Shown here in pieces: positions 27,075-36,365 of a stretch of 64,000 bases of DNA. Under the pieces are notes generated by a model. The model searched no databases. It saw nothing but the letters and a program-made list of their open reading frames with translations, and was not told the DNA's origin. Source of the stretch: Caballeronia humi (GTDB lineage Bacteria > Pseudomonadota > Gammaproteobacteria > Burkholderiales > Burkholderiaceae); the NCBI RefSeq assembly GCF_001544475.1, contig NZ_FCNW02000005.1, positions 62,001 through 126,000 of the forward strand, read 5' to 3'. The stretch's first letter is position 1, and the number at the start of each line of letters is the position of its first letter. The position numbers and the translations under genes were made by a program.

Positions 27075-28608
27075 AGGTCAACGTCGTTTGCGCGGCGCAG
27101 GACGAGTCGACCGGCTGGGTCGGGTTATCGAGGAAGGCGGCCATGATCGCGGGCGCGCACGTCGATTTTCCGAGCACCGAATGGCCCGTGAACGGAAACG
27201 GCACGACTTGAGCGTTCTTGAGGTCCGGCGTGATCACGTCGACCCACTCGGGCGCGGTCGCAGCATCAAAGGAACCTTCGAGGACCAGCACCGGCACGTC
27301 GCTCACGATGCGGGCGCTCACCGACGGGTCCGCGCGGCCGACGTTCCACACCGGGCACTCGTAGAAAAGCCGTCCCTGCTTGGGCTGGATCTTCAACACG
27401 CGATCCGGGAAGCCGGGCAGCGCCGCTTGCGCTTTCGCCAACGTGGCTGCCTCGGTGGTGAGATTGGCGCTCTCCGCGCAGAACACGTCGAGGGCTAGAC
27501 CGGTACCCCCGAGCCCGACGAACTCATGCGGGCCACGGAAGGCAAGATAGGCGGCTGCCACCGAACCGGGATCACCGCGCGCCATGTCGTTGATCATTTT
27601 GGGGACGCCCGAGGCATCGCTTCGTTCGCTCTCCATGATCATCGTATAGGCGAACGAGAACCCGTCGACGTTGACCGTCACTAATGCCCCGGAATCGTCC
27701 TTGACTTGCGTGATCGCCGGCGTCTGGTCGAGGCGGTTGACCGTCGCGGTGAAGTCCGATGCCAGGTTCGGGTAAGCCTTGGCGCAGGTCGGCTGAGCGG
27801 CGCACGCGGCGAAAATCGCCTTGAACGAACTGGCCGGAGCCGTCCACCACAACTCGACTATGTTGACCGTGGGTGGCGACACCGAATCGAGAACCACGCT
27901 TCGGATGCCCTGCGGATGATCGCGCAGGATAGTCAGCGCGAGTCGCGATCCGTAGGAGACACCGTAAACGTTCCAGCTATCGATGCCGAGCGTCACGCGG
28001 AGATCGGCGATGTCGGCGGCGTTCTCCGTGCTGTTGTACGCAGAGAGATCGACGCCGGTCGCGGCCAGTTGATCGTGGCACGCCTTGATCGCCGCAACGT
28101 CGGCGGCGGTGCTGGAATCGGACGCGAAGGGAATGCTCACTGCGTCGAACTGGAACTGCTCCCAGCCCGGGCATGGCAGCAGCGGATCGGCGCGATGCGT
28201 GCCGCGCTGGTCGACGAAGATGACGTCGCGCTCGGCGTTGAGTCCATGCTGGACCATGAATGCGACCTCGAACGAGCCAGCGCCGCCGGGGCCGCCGGAG
28301 AGATAGACGACAGGTTCACGCCTGGGCGTCGCCGAGGCTGCGGGGGCGCGCATCACGAAGATGCGGATACGGCGCCCGTCAGGCTTGGTGCGATTTTCGG
28401 GAACGGTGAGGTAGCCGCACTGGACAGTTGGCGGAAAGTCGAGATCGGGGAAGCCGGCGATGTTCGGCTGGGGACAGGTGACGGTCTGAAAGGAGGCCGC
28501 AAGAGCGGGTGGGCCGTTCGAGCCGCCGCCTGAGCATGCGGTCATCAGGCACACGAGCGCGAGGCACACCGCCGCGACAACCACGCAATGCTTTGCAGGG
28601 CTCGTCAT
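27055..28608 (-). CDS. Secreted alpha/beta-hydrolase lipoprotein (TAP-like, S33 type)
   Basis: A 517-residue hydrolase with a lipoprotein signal (CLMTAC lipobox near residue 25, followed by glycine/serine). The catalytic core has the oxyanion-type VYLSGGPGGAG and the nucleophile elbow GVSYGS in NVYGVSYGSRLALTIL. The C-terminal part holds PVLVLEGSFDAATAPEW, bearing the acid, and FTGHSVLG, bearing the histidine, as in tripeptidyl aminopeptidase-like (TAP) proteins. The ATG at 28608 has a GGAGAG site; a second ATG at 28626 is in frame. Likely anchored to the periplasmic face of a membrane and acting on peptides or esters. Convergent with msrA. Confidence 0.87.
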   Translation of the reverse strand: MTSPAKHCVVVAAVCLALVCLMTACSGGGSNGPPALAASFQTVTCPQPNIAGFPDLDFPPTVQCGYLTVPENRTKPDGRRIRIFVMRAPAASATPRREPVVYLSGGPGGAGSFEVAFMVQHGLNAERDVIFVDQRGTHRADPLLPCPGWEQFQFDAVSIPFASDSSTAADVAAIKACHDQLAATGVDLSAYNSTENAADIADLRVTLGIDSWNVYGVSYGSRLALTILRDHPQGIRSVVLDSVSPPTVNIVELWWTAPASSFKAIFAACAAQPTCAKAYPNLASDFTATVNRLDQTPAITQVKDDSGALVTVNVDGFSFAYTMIMESERSDASGVPKMINDMARGDPGSVAAAYLAFRGPHEFVGLGGTGLALDVFCAESANLTTEAATLAKAQAALPGFPDRVLKIQPKQGRLFYECPVWNVGRADPSVSARIVSDVPVLVLEGSFDAATAPEWVDVITPDLKNAQVVPFPFTGHSVLGKSTCAPAIMAAFLDNPTQPVDSSCAAQTTLTFTTRSP

Positions 28609-28820
28609 GCTCGGCTCTCCCGTCATTCATGTCGAAGCTGCAGCATGGCAGCGTGGTGACATTCCTGCACTGGACGATAGGCACTAAGCGGCGATAGTAC
28701 AAGACATTCCGCAGGCCCGGTTCTCTCCTGATGAAAGGGGCGCATCCTTGTCCGAGTTTGCATTTACACCTTGCGCGAACCATACTTGTTCTGTCTGTTG
28801 ATAGTTTTCGGCCAACTGCG

Positions 28821-29471
28821 ATGAACGGAAACGACTCTGCTAGTGACGCTCACGATCACCACCACCACGGCAGCGAGTTATCGGAGATGGATTTGCGCGT
28901 GCGTGCCCTTGAGTCCCTGCTAGTGGAGAAGGGGTACGTCGATCCGCACGCGCTCGACATTTTCATCGAGACCTACGAGCACAAGGTTGGGCCGCACAAT
29001 GGCGCGCGCGTCGTCGCGAAAGCGTGGCGTGATCCGGCGTTCAGGCAATGGCTGCTGGACGACGCCACCGCGGCGATCGCATCGCTCGGCTACACGGGGC
29101 GGCAAGGCGAGCACATGGTCGCGTTGGAAAACACGCCCACGGTACACAACATGGTGGTCTGCACGTTGTGCTCGTGTTATCCGTGGCCTGTGCTCGGACT
29201 TCCACCGGTCTGGTACAAATCGGCACCTTACCGGTCGCGTGCCGTCATCGATCCTCGCGGAGTATTGAAGGAGTTTGGTTTCGAATTGCCTGCGGGGGTC
29301 GAGTTTCGTGTGTGGGACTCCACGGCTGAAGTTCGCTACCTCGTGTTGCCTGTGCAGCCGCCCGGAACCGATGCATTTTCTGAAGAGGCGCTGGCCGAAC
29401 TGGTGACACGTGATTCGATGATCGGCACGGGGTTACCGAACACGCCGAAGCCGATGCAGGAGGCACCATGA
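28821..29471 (+). CDS. nthA: Nitrile hydratase alpha subunit, cobalt type
   Basis: A 216-residue catalytic subunit that hydrates nitriles to amides. The metal claw is VCTLCSCY, with C114, C117 and C119; threonine at the second position (C-T-L-C-S-C) marks cobalt rather than iron enzymes, which have serine there. The [21 protein letters not shown] segment is diagnostic of the family. A histidine-rich N terminus (DHHHHGS, residues 12-18) is unusual and could bind metal. The ATG at 28821 gives the expected N terminus; the frame extends to 28731. Its stop overlaps the beta-subunit ATG by four bases. No amidase lies next to the operon. Confidence 0.93.
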   Translation: MNGNDSASDAHDHHHHGSELSEMDLRVRALESLLVEKGYVDPHALDIFIETYEHKVGPHNGARVVAKAWRDPAFRQWLLDDATAAIASLGYTGRQGEHMVALENTPTVHNMVVCTLCSCYPWPVLGLPPVWYKSAPYRSRAVIDPRGVLKEFGFELPAGVEFRVWDSTAEVRYLVLPVQPPGTDAFSEEALAELVTRDSMIGTGLPNTPKPMQEAP

Positions 29472-30124
29472 ACGGCGCGCAGGATCTCGGCGGAATGCAG
29501 GCGTTCGGTCCGGTTACCCATGACGACGTCTCGCTCTTTCACGCGGACTGGGAGCGCAGAGTGCTCGCGATCACACTGGCGATGGGGGCGACAGGAAAGT
29601 GGAACATCGACATGGCACGCGCGGCGCGGGAGAGTGTGCCGCCTGCGCAATACCTCGCCAGCACCTACTACGAGATCTGGTTCGACGGCTTGAAGAAGCT
29701 CGTGCTGAGCACGGGACTCGCGAGTGCCGATGAAATCGAGGCAGGCGAATCGAAGCGTGACGCTGCGCAGGTTCCGCGCGTGCTGCTAGCCAAAGACGTA
29801 TCGGCGGCGTTGCTGAGAGGTGGTCCCGTCAGCCGTGCGGTGAGTGCGGGAGCGCGGTTCGGCATTGGCGATTCGGTGCAGACGCGGCAAATCAATCCAT
29901 CCACGCACACGCGTTTGCCGCGCTATTGCCGAGGCAAACGAGGACGTATCGTCGCGGTGCACGGCGCGCATGTCTTCCCGGATACGAACGCACTCGGCCT
30001 TGGCGAACAACCGCAATGGCTCTACACGGTGCGCTTCGACGGCGCTGAACTCTGGGGCGCCGATACGACGGCGGCTTCAGTTTGCGTCGATTGCTGGGAA
30101 CCCTACCTGATTGAGGCGCAATGA
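29468..30124 (+). CDS. nthB: Nitrile hydratase beta subunit
   Basis: A 218-residue beta subunit. The N terminus ([16 protein letters not shown]) is the classic NHase-beta opening, and the C-terminal SH3-like domain contains [23 protein letters not shown] and ending [10 protein letters not shown], both conserved. Beta wraps alpha and contributes arginines that hold the oxidised claw cysteines. The start and stop each overlap neighbours by ATGA, giving strict coupling alpha-beta-activator. Confidence 0.93.
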   Translation: MNGAQDLGGMQAFGPVTHDDVSLFHADWERRVLAITLAMGATGKWNIDMARAARESVPPAQYLASTYYEIWFDGLKKLVLSTGLASADEIEAGESKRDAAQVPRVLLAKDVSAALLRGGPVSRAVSAGARFGIGDSVQTRQINPSTHTRLPRYCRGKRGRIVAVHGAHVFPDTNALGLGEQPQWLYTVRFDGAELWGADTTAASVCVDCWEPYLIEAQ

Positions 30125-30477
30125 AGCTGCCCGAATTGCGTGCCGCGTTGCCGGCACTGCCTTGTGACGATGCAGGGCCGGTTTTCAACGCACCTTGGGA
30201 AGCGCAGGCCTTCGCCATGACGCTGGCCCTGTACGAGCGCGGCTTGTTCACGTGGACGGAGTGGGCAACGTGCCTGAATCACGCAATCCGCGACGCGCAG
30301 GCTGCTGGCGATTCGGATCGCGGCGATACTTACTATCGTCATTGGCTCACTGCGTTAGAACGCATGAGCATGATCAAGGGACTCGTCACCGACGACTCGC
30401 TTCTGAATCGCCGCGACGCGTGGGACAGAGCGGCGCGCAATACGCCGCACGGGCACCCGATCCAGCTCGGGCGATGA
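30121..30477 (+). CDS. Nitrile hydratase activator / accessory protein
   Basis: A 118-residue protein resembling the N-terminal half of the NHase beta subunit (FNAPWEAQAFAMTLALYERGLFTWTEWATCLNHAI, then YYRHWLTALE). Such proteins load cobalt by swapping with beta around a free alpha subunit. It directly follows beta with an ATGA overlap, in the order alpha-beta-activator typical of cobalt NHase. No separate cobalt transporter gene is seen nearby. The convergent DUF2278 gene ends 24 bases downstream. Confidence 0.85.
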   Translation: MKLPELRAALPALPCDDAGPVFNAPWEAQAFAMTLALYERGLFTWTEWATCLNHAIRDAQAAGDSDRGDTYYRHWLTALERMSMIKGLVTDDSLLNRRDAWDRAARNTPHGHPIQLGR

Positions 30478-30501
30478 GCCCTTCGCGTCAAGTCAACGAT
30501 T

Positions 30502-31146
30502 CTATTTCGGGTTGCCCCGATCGTCAGTATCAAATGTCTGCGACTGGAATGCGATGAAAAACGCACGCCACGCGTCCCCGGGATACTCGATGATCAAAGC
30601 GCCGTCCTGAAAGACGCCGTTATCCGCCTTGTACTTCCCGCTGTTGCCCTGATTCATATGGATGTCGTGAACGCCGTTGCCGGGCACGAACGAGAAGTAT
30701 TGGTCGGGCTTGCCGTCTTCGGGGCCCCACCGTGAACCGAACGCGTAGATCGACGACCCTTCGAGCCGCATTGCATCAAGCACGGCAGTTTCCAGCGTGT
30801 CCTTGAGGTCATTGTTCGCGCCGGGTTTGTCAGGTGGAAGCGGCTTCATTGCGGCCGTATCCACGAGTCCGCTACGCACGAAGTCGATTGCGATTCCGCC
30901 GGGCGCGGACACGAGCGTCGAAAAGCCGGCATCAAGCGCGCTTAAGCCCCTCGTGAAGGTCGGGGGAAGAGAGGTAGTGGTTTCGAAGAGGACGATCGAA
31001 GGGGACTTCGGGGCCGATGACTTGACGTTGACCGCGACACGGAAAGCGGTGTCATCGCCTTGAACGAGAATTTGGTAGTGGTCGTCGTCGGCGTTGCGCA
31101 GGTGTCCGCGGATGGTACCTTTCAGAACCCCGTATTGAATGGCCAT
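30502..31146 (-). CDS. DUF2278 family protein
   Basis: A 214-residue protein matching the DUF2278 (YukJ-like) family. It opens MAIQYGVLKGTIRGHLRNADDDHYQI, the recurring first strand of the family, has LDAMRLEGSSIYAFGSRWG in the centre, and ends with GIHDIHMNQGN-type (here GVHDIHMNQGNSG) and a C-terminal ...AFFIAFQSQTF strand. No signal peptide or membrane helix is present. The function of the family is unknown. The gene is convergent with the nitrile hydratase operon, so it is probably a separate transcription unit reading from the 31.15-31.58 kb gap. Confidence 0.85.
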   Translation of the reverse strand: MAIQYGVLKGTIRGHLRNADDDHYQILVQGDDTAFRVAVNVKSSAPKSPSIVLFETTTSLPPTFTRGLSALDAGFSTLVSAPGGIAIDFVRSGLVDTAAMKPLPPDKPGANNDLKDTLETAVLDAMRLEGSSIYAFGSRWGPEDGKPDQYFSFVPGNGVHDIHMNQGNSGKYKADNGVFQDGALIIEYPGDAWRAFFIAFQSQTFDTDDRGNPK

Positions 31147-31576
31147 CGATATCTCCCAAATCTTTGAAGCACGGTTGCTTTCGGCTTCGAACCGTACTCC
31201 GGTTTGATGTCGGCTGCAACCAGGTGGGCTTACGTTTGCGTCACTGTCCGACCTGTCGCAACAGCGTCCTCGAGGGAAGTGATTTCAACCCGCTGCAAAG
31301 CGGCGACTACATGGTGAACTCCAATTGCACCGGCACCGGTCACCGCGAGTGACCACAACCGCAGCGGATCGCGTACTCCCGAGGCGGTCGCATCAGCCGG
31401 TAAAACTGCCAAGCTGGCGGAAGCCGGCGGTAGTTCGGCGCAAAATGCCTATCGGTGGCGGTTGCGTGGGGTCCTCGACAGCAGCAATATCGCGGAATCG
31501 ATGAATAACGATATTCATCGGAGAGAGCATGAGTCGGGCCAGTTCATCAGACTGATCACCCCGTGGAGGCTTCCCG
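31147..31576. other. Gene-free divergent spacer
   Basis: About 430 bases between the divergent DUF2278 and methyltransferase genes. Reading frames here have no ribosome site and a composition unlike real genes. The stretch 31490-31530 is AT-richer and contains the inverted-repeat-like CGATATTCATCG, near where the methyltransferase promoter is expected. A GGAGG ribosome site for the methyltransferase is at the end (31564-31568). Confidence 0.4.
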
Positions 31577-32281
31577 ATGCGCGAGATTTCATACGAAGAA
31601 CAAACAGTCAGATCGGGAAATCCGCTCGCGCGCTACGCGCATCGAACTCGCATGACGATGGCGATCGGCCTCGTCACCCGATCCTGCGTCAAGAGCGGCA
31701 CGGTCGTCGACTTCGGCGCCGGGCCGGGCCTCTTTCTGCACGAGCTTGGCGAAGCGCGCCCGGACGTGACGCTCGTCGGTCACGATCCGTACATGGCGCC
31801 GGCGTTTCCTGAAGTGAAGTATGCAGAATCCCTGGACACGGTCGAAGCGCAGAGCGTCGATGTGCTGACCGCATTCGAGGTCTGCGAGCATCTCTATTCG
31901 AGCGAACTCGATGCATTGCTCGACGATGCCGCGCGCATCCTGAAACCGGGCGGCGCATTCATTCTCTCGGTGCCGATCATGTATGGCCTCGCGATCGCGC
32001 CGAAGGTATCGAACTGGATGATCCGCAGCCACTCGTTCAAGTCCGAGTATTCGCCGGCGGAGTTGCTCAAAGCGATGGTCGGCATTCCAGTTAGCCGCCC
32101 GCAGAACCCGCGCACGACGCATAAGGGTTTCGATTTTCGAGAACTGCGGAAAATCGTCAGCCAGCGCTTCGTGATCGATGCCGTGCATTTGAGTCCGATG
32201 CCGCATACGCCGTGGTGGCTGTCCTCGCAATACTTCATGATCTGCCGGCCGCAAGCCGGGTTTGCGGCGGTGCGCTCCTGA
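31577..32281 (+). CDS. Class I SAM-dependent methyltransferase
   Basis: A 234-residue methyltransferase. Motif I is VVDFGAGPGLFLHELGE at about residues 44-60, with acidic motif II region HDPYMAP and motif IV-like VDVLTAFEVCEHL, then the ILKPGGAFILSVPI motif of methyltransferase 11/12-type enzymes. A hydrophobic segment near residue 135 (YGLAIAPKVSNWMI) and late aromatic residues suggest a membrane-near or lipid-linked substrate, but that is only a hint. The start follows a GGAGG site. The substrate is unknown. Confidence 0.85.
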   Translation: MREISYEEQTVRSGNPLARYAHRTRMTMAIGLVTRSCVKSGTVVDFGAGPGLFLHELGEARPDVTLVGHDPYMAPAFPEVKYAESLDTVEAQSVDVLTAFEVCEHLYSSELDALLDDAARILKPGGAFILSVPIMYGLAIAPKVSNWMIRSHSFKSEYSPAELLKAMVGIPVSRPQNPRTTHKGFDFRELRKIVSQRFVIDAVHLSPMPHTPWWLSSQYFMICRPQAGFAAVRS

Positions 32282-32391
32282 ATTAGCCGCTTCCATAACT
32301 GGCGCGCGCCCTCGCTCGACGCTTGCCATTTTCAGGCGCAGGTATCACTCTCTGAGGGTCATGTATCTTCGCGCGCGCGGTGGGGCATGCA

Positions 32392-33987
32392 ATGAGATCC
32401 GTCGTCGCTACGCACGATCCAGAGCGGCAACTGCTGCCGTTTCGCGAATCATTGCTCGCCATGCTTGGCATTGCGTTCGTCACGATGCTGGTCGCACTGG
32501 ACCAGACGATCGTCGGCACGGCGCTGCCTCGCATCGTCGCTGATCTGAAGGGTTTCGATTTGTATACGTGGGTGGCGACGTCGTACATGCTCGCGTCCGT
32601 CATCACGATTCCGATCTTTGGGCGCCTCGGCGATCTGTTCGGCCGCAAGCCCTTTCTCATCGCGGCAATTGCGCTGTTCACGGTGGCCTCCGTCCTTTGC
32701 GGACTTGCCGTGAACATGCTGTCACTCGTGATTGCGCGCGGATTGCAGGGGATAGGGGGCGGGATACTGATCGGCACCGTGTTCGCGACCGTGGCCGACC
32801 TCTTTCCCGACCCGAAGCTGCGGCTGCGCTGGCTGGTATTCGTCACGTCGTCGTTTGGCATCGCGAACGTGATCGGTCCGACGCTGGGAGGCATGCTCAC
32901 GCAGATGCAAGGATGGAGGCTCGTGTTCTTCGTCAACGTGCCCGTCGGCATCGTCTCGCTGCTGTTCGTTCAGATGTTCGTGCCGAACTTGCGACCACGG
33001 ATTGCACGAAGCGGCGCGATACAGCTCGACTGGCTTGGCGCATGCGTCGTCGCGGTGGTGTTCGGGTCCTTGCAACTGCTGATCGAGTTGTTGCCGAGAG
33101 AGGGCATCAGCCGAACGACAATCCTGTTGTTCACGGTCACACTGGTCTGCGGCATGACGCTGTACTTCTGGGAAAAGCGCATGGGCTACCCGGTCGTACC
33201 CGTCGACGTGCTGCTCGACCGCAAGCTTGCCGCGCTGTTTGCGATATCGGTGCTCGGTGGCTTCGCGCTCTTCTCGATGGTGTTCTATGTGCCCTTGCTG
33301 TTCCAGGGCGGCTTCGGCATGTCACCGCACGAATCGGGCATGCTGATCACGCCGTTGCTGCTTGGGACATCGGTTGGCAGCGTGCTCAACAACCGCATCG
33401 TCACGCGTATTCGTCGCGCGAACAGGCTGCTGTATATCGGCTTTGCGCTGTGTGTCATCGGCTGTCTTTCACTCGTTTCGCTCACCGGCCACGAACCGCA
33501 TCCGGTCTGGATGGCCTGCATGGGCGCGAGCGGACTCGGCCTCGGTCTTGTCGCGACGAACCTGACGATCTGTTCGCAACAGATCGTCGCGCGCGATCAT
33601 ATCGGCGCGGTGACGGCGTTGCTGCAATCGTTGCGCATCTTCGGCGGCATACTCGGCACTGCGATCACGGGAGCGCTCCTGGGGCATCTCTACGCGGGGA
33701 GCGTGCACCGCTCGCTCGATTCGTATCAGGCGACGCAGTGGCTCAAATCGTTTGCAAGCCCGGACTTGTTGATCAACCGCGCCGAGCAGTCCGCGTTGAT
33801 CGAGCGGCTGGTCAGCGCCGGTCATGCAGGCGACGCGATGATGCACTCCGCTCGCGACGCGCTCGTCGTGTCGATTCATATCGGCCTCGTGGTCGCCGCG
33901 ATGGCGGCGTTCGTCGGCTTGTGCCTGGCGTGGTTCGTGCCCGCCGTGCAGGTCGTGCATGGCGAAGCCGAAGGGCGTGTCACATGA
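32392..33987 (+). CDS. DHA2-family MFS drug efflux transporter (EmrB/QacA type)
   Basis: A 531-residue proton-coupled multidrug exporter with about 14 helices. Motif D1 (LDQTIVGTALPRIVADL) is near residues 34-50, motif A (GRLGDLFGRKPFL) near 75-87, and motif C (GPTLGGMLTQMQGWRLVFFVNVPVG) near 160-185. The frame opens with GTG at 32380, but the ATG at 32392 has a GTGGGG site upstream. No membrane-fusion protein gene is adjacent, so it may act alone. It is coupled by ATGA to an SRPBCC protein. Confidence 0.9.
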   Translation: MRSVVATHDPERQLLPFRESLLAMLGIAFVTMLVALDQTIVGTALPRIVADLKGFDLYTWVATSYMLASVITIPIFGRLGDLFGRKPFLIAAIALFTVASVLCGLAVNMLSLVIARGLQGIGGGILIGTVFATVADLFPDPKLRLRWLVFVTSSFGIANVIGPTLGGMLTQMQGWRLVFFVNVPVGIVSLLFVQMFVPNLRPRIARSGAIQLDWLGACVVAVVFGSLQLLIELLPREGISRTTILLFTVTLVCGMTLYFWEKRMGYPVVPVDVLLDRKLAALFAISVLGGFALFSMVFYVPLLFQGGFGMSPHESGMLITPLLLGTSVGSVLNNRIVTRIRRANRLLYIGFALCVIGCLSLVSLTGHEPHPVWMACMGASGLGLGLVATNLTICSQQIVARDHIGAVTALLQSLRIFGGILGTAITGALLGHLYAGSVHRSLDSYQATQWLKSFASPDLLINRAEQSALIERLVSAGHAGDAMMHSARDALVVSIHIGLVVAAMAAFVGLCLAWFVPAVQVVHGEAEGRVT

Positions 33988-34574
33988 GTGTCCGCGCACG
34001 ATCTGTCCTTGGCGTGATGGCGTCGCTGATCGTCATCGTCGCTGCGCTTTTCATTCCGCTGCCGCGCAGTCCGGTGCTCGATACGCATATCGTCACCTCA
34101 GCCTCGATCCAGCGTGCGCCCTCGACCATCTTCGACTTCGTGACGACGCCGGTTCACTGGCCCGCGTGGCACCCGTCGTCGCTTGCGGTAAGCGGGCAGA
34201 CGGATCATTCGCTCGATGTCGGCGAGCAGGTGACCGAGGATTTTCGCGTGGCAGGCAGACGCGGACGCGTCGTGTGGACCGTCACCGCGCGCGAGTATCC
34301 CGTGAGGTGGTCGATCGCGGGGACGATCGACGGTCGCGCGGCCGGCACGGTCACTTATACGCTCGCGCCCGAGGCGCGCGGCACGCGCTTCGTGCGCGAG
34401 TTCACGTATGGCGCGCCGTCGCTGTGGTTCGCGTTGGTCAACGCGATCGTGCTGCGGCGGAAGATCCAGGCCGAGTCCGACGAAGCCGTCGAGCGGTTGA
34501 GGAGCTTGCTCGAGAATACGCCGTCGGGCAGGAGCGGGCCGGTCGCCGCGGATCAACGCAGTCGCATGCAATGA
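33984..34574 (+). CDS. Membrane-anchored SRPBCC (START-like) domain protein
   Basis: A 196-residue protein with an N-terminal membrane anchor (VLGVMASLIVIVAALFIPLP, about residues 9-28) followed by a polyketide-cyclase/START-like SRPBCC domain. The domain opens with ASIQRAPSTIFDFVTTPVHWPAWHPSS, the characteristic first strand-helix of the fold, and ends in a long amphipathic helix. SRPBCC pockets bind hydrophobic small molecules. Its ATGA overlap with the efflux pump suggests that it handles or senses a pump substrate at the membrane. That is inference. Confidence 0.82.
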   Translation: MSVRARSVLGVMASLIVIVAALFIPLPRSPVLDTHIVTSASIQRAPSTIFDFVTTPVHWPAWHPSSLAVSGQTDHSLDVGEQVTEDFRVAGRRGRVVWTVTAREYPVRWSIAGTIDGRAAGTVTYTLAPEARGTRFVREFTYGAPSLWFALVNAIVLRRKIQAESDEAVERLRSLLENTPSGRSGPVAADQRSRMQ

Positions 34575-34724
34575 AATGAAGAGCCGATTGAGTCGGTCCG
34601 GGTTCACCGACAAGTGTCGCGGTGTGACAGGGTCGCGAACATCCCCGGTGACCACACCGATGACCTCTCGCCGACGTGCGGGAGATCGCAGCCGATGCAC
34701 CGGCGAGCCGCTCGAAACTGTCGC

Positions 34725-35528
34725 TCAGAATTTCAAAGCATTTGCGCCCGAATAAGTCATATAGAAGCCCTCTCGCTCTTTTACCCATTCGCGCTTCGGC
34801 CAGCAAATAACTACAATAATTGGAGTAAGTATGCAAAACAGGATAGATAAACTCATCGAGAATAGGCCATTATTTTCGAGCAGGACGCGCGCACCGGAAT
34901 AGGCGAATAAAAGGAATGAGAAAAGAATTAAAAAAAAGCATTTCAATGGCATGCTATCTACGCGGATACGGAAATACAACTCAACGATCGTACGCGAAAA
35001 GAAGTGCCATGCGGCGATCGACAACAAGACGCAGCCTACGACAAAAATAAGCCACTGCGATATGCCCCATGCAAACTCTATGTGCCCGATATCGCCATGC
35101 CGGCTAATCGACCGAAGCGCGGCGTAGCTTATCAACTCCGACAAATTCGAAACGTTGACCCAGAAAACAAAATAGAACAAATAAGGTTTGTTTTTTATTG
35201 AATTTAAACGCATCAAGTATAAAGACAAAAAATAAAGGAACAGAGTCGCTATAAGGGGCCCCGCGAACGCTATCATTCCCATTGCAAATTTGTCGCCTAA
35301 TATATATATCAGAAAATAATTGACATGCTCATCGATTCCATCAACAAACAGTACGTTTTGCCAACTTAATCTACCGTAATCAATATCGAACGGATTCAAT
35401 TTGTATCCGAAAAACCATGCGGTTATCGCGTGAGCATACTCGTGCGGGAAAACTGAGACCCAAAGTGATAGAATAAAAAAAAGTGGCGTCAATGTAATAA
35501 AAATCACGGGCTTTCTCGAATTATCCAT
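34725..35528 (-). CDS. Integral membrane protein with HEYAH motif (M50-like)
   Basis: A 267-residue membrane protein with about six hydrophobic helices. Residues 29-33 read HEYAH inside a helix (VFPHEYAHAITAWFFGY), the HExxH pattern and N-terminal context of site-2/M50 metalloproteases. A second metal ligand (NPDG/LDG-type motif in S2P) is not obvious, so an active protease is uncertain; it could be an M50-related non-peptidase. The gene is strikingly AT-rich with poly-A/T runs and rare codons compared with both flanks. It overlaps the ankyrin gene by eight bases, so the two were probably acquired together. Confidence 0.65.
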   Translation of the reverse strand: MDNSRKPVIFITLTPLFFILSLWVSVFPHEYAHAITAWFFGYKLNPFDIDYGRLSWQNVLFVDGIDEHVNYFLIYILGDKFAMGMIAFAGPLIATLFLYFLSLYLMRLNSIKNKPYLFYFVFWVNVSNLSELISYAALRSISRHGDIGHIEFAWGISQWLIFVVGCVLLSIAAWHFFSRTIVELYFRIRVDSMPLKCFFLILFSFLLFAYSGARVLLENNGLFSMSLSILFCILTPIIVVICWPKREWVKEREGFYMTYSGANALKF

Positions 35529-36132
35529 TTGCGCCTCCCTTATCGCAATTGAGTTGCTCCAGTTTTTTATTGCTGCTTATAATCCGTGATGTTTCCAGGG
35601 CTCCACGCCATTGTTCTGCCGTTTGGCGCGCAGTCAGATTATTTTTGTCTCTACTGCACGGGTCTGCTCCGTATGACAGCAATAGGATAATGGTATCCTG
35701 GTTATTCGACCCCGCAGCGGCCATCAGTGGCGTAATGCCATCATGAGTGGCTCGATTTACCTGGGCGCCGTGCTCGTGCAAATTTTTAACAATCTCATTA
35801 TTACCCACCGTTGCAGAAATAATTAACGCTGTTATACCGCTGCCATTCGCTGAATTTGCATCTGCCCCATGTTTCAGCAAATACGACACCACTTCAGGGT
35901 GTTCGTTAATTATTGCATAAGACAAAGCATCCAAGCCCCTTCCATCCTTTGCGCTGATATCGGCACCGTGCTGAACCAATTGTTGAATATTAGATATTTC
36001 ACCTTTCTCGGAAGCTAACGAAAGCGCGGTTTTCTCCGGGGTCTTCACGCATGCGGACAATGCAATTAAAATAGGTACTAAAAACAAAATGATGGATCGT
36101 GTGTGTATTATCTGCCTAGATAAAAGTATCAT
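35521..36132 (-). CDS. Ankyrin-repeat lipoprotein
   Basis: A 203-residue protein. The N terminus is a lipoprotein signal (IILFLVPILIALSAC, lipobox LSAC at about residues 25-28). Four ankyrin-like repeats follow, with units such as VVSYLLKHGADANSANGSGITALI and GITPLMAAAGSNNQDTIILLLSYGADP. Anchored ankyrin proteins often neutralise or bind partner enzymes at the envelope. It is the first gene of an AT-rich pair with the HEYAH membrane protein and could be its partner or inhibitor. Composition differs sharply from the surrounding GC-rich DNA. Confidence 0.83.
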   Translation of the reverse strand: MILLSRQIIHTRSIILFLVPILIALSACVKTPEKTALSLASEKGEISNIQQLVQHGADISAKDGRGLDALSYAIINEHPEVVSYLLKHGADANSANGSGITALIISATVGNNEIVKNLHEHGAQVNRATHDGITPLMAAAGSNNQDTIILLLSYGADPCSRDKNNLTARQTAEQWRGALETSRIISSNKKLEQLNCDKGGANG

Positions 36133-36137
36133 GAATT

Positions 36138-36365
36138 TTACCTTTCTTGACGGAGAAATTTAGCCAGAGCGTCCGAAAGCGCTGTCTCACCGCGCAAATT
36201 AAAGAATAGGAATATCCGGTGAAATTTGTAAACGTTCTCTAATTTGACATCGTTATTTGTTTCCCAGCTTTGCGCTTCAACTTCGTGGGCGCTATGCGGA
36301 TCGTCGGCGGCACCAGTGTGACTGCCGGCAAGCGGCAGGCCGGAGAAGTTGCAAAGAAGTTGCAC
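36138..36365 (-). pseudogene. Possible 3' remnant of an acquired gene
   Basis: An open frame of up to 75 codons starting only from GTG at 36365 with no ribosome site. The last 31 residues (KLENVYKFHRIFLFFNLRGE then TALSDALAKFLRQER) look like a genuine protein C terminus, while the N-terminal half has the character of random DNA. It ends five bases before the ankyrin gene start. The simplest reading is a truncated tail of a gene lost when the AT-rich pair inserted. I do not recognise the family. Confidence 0.3.
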
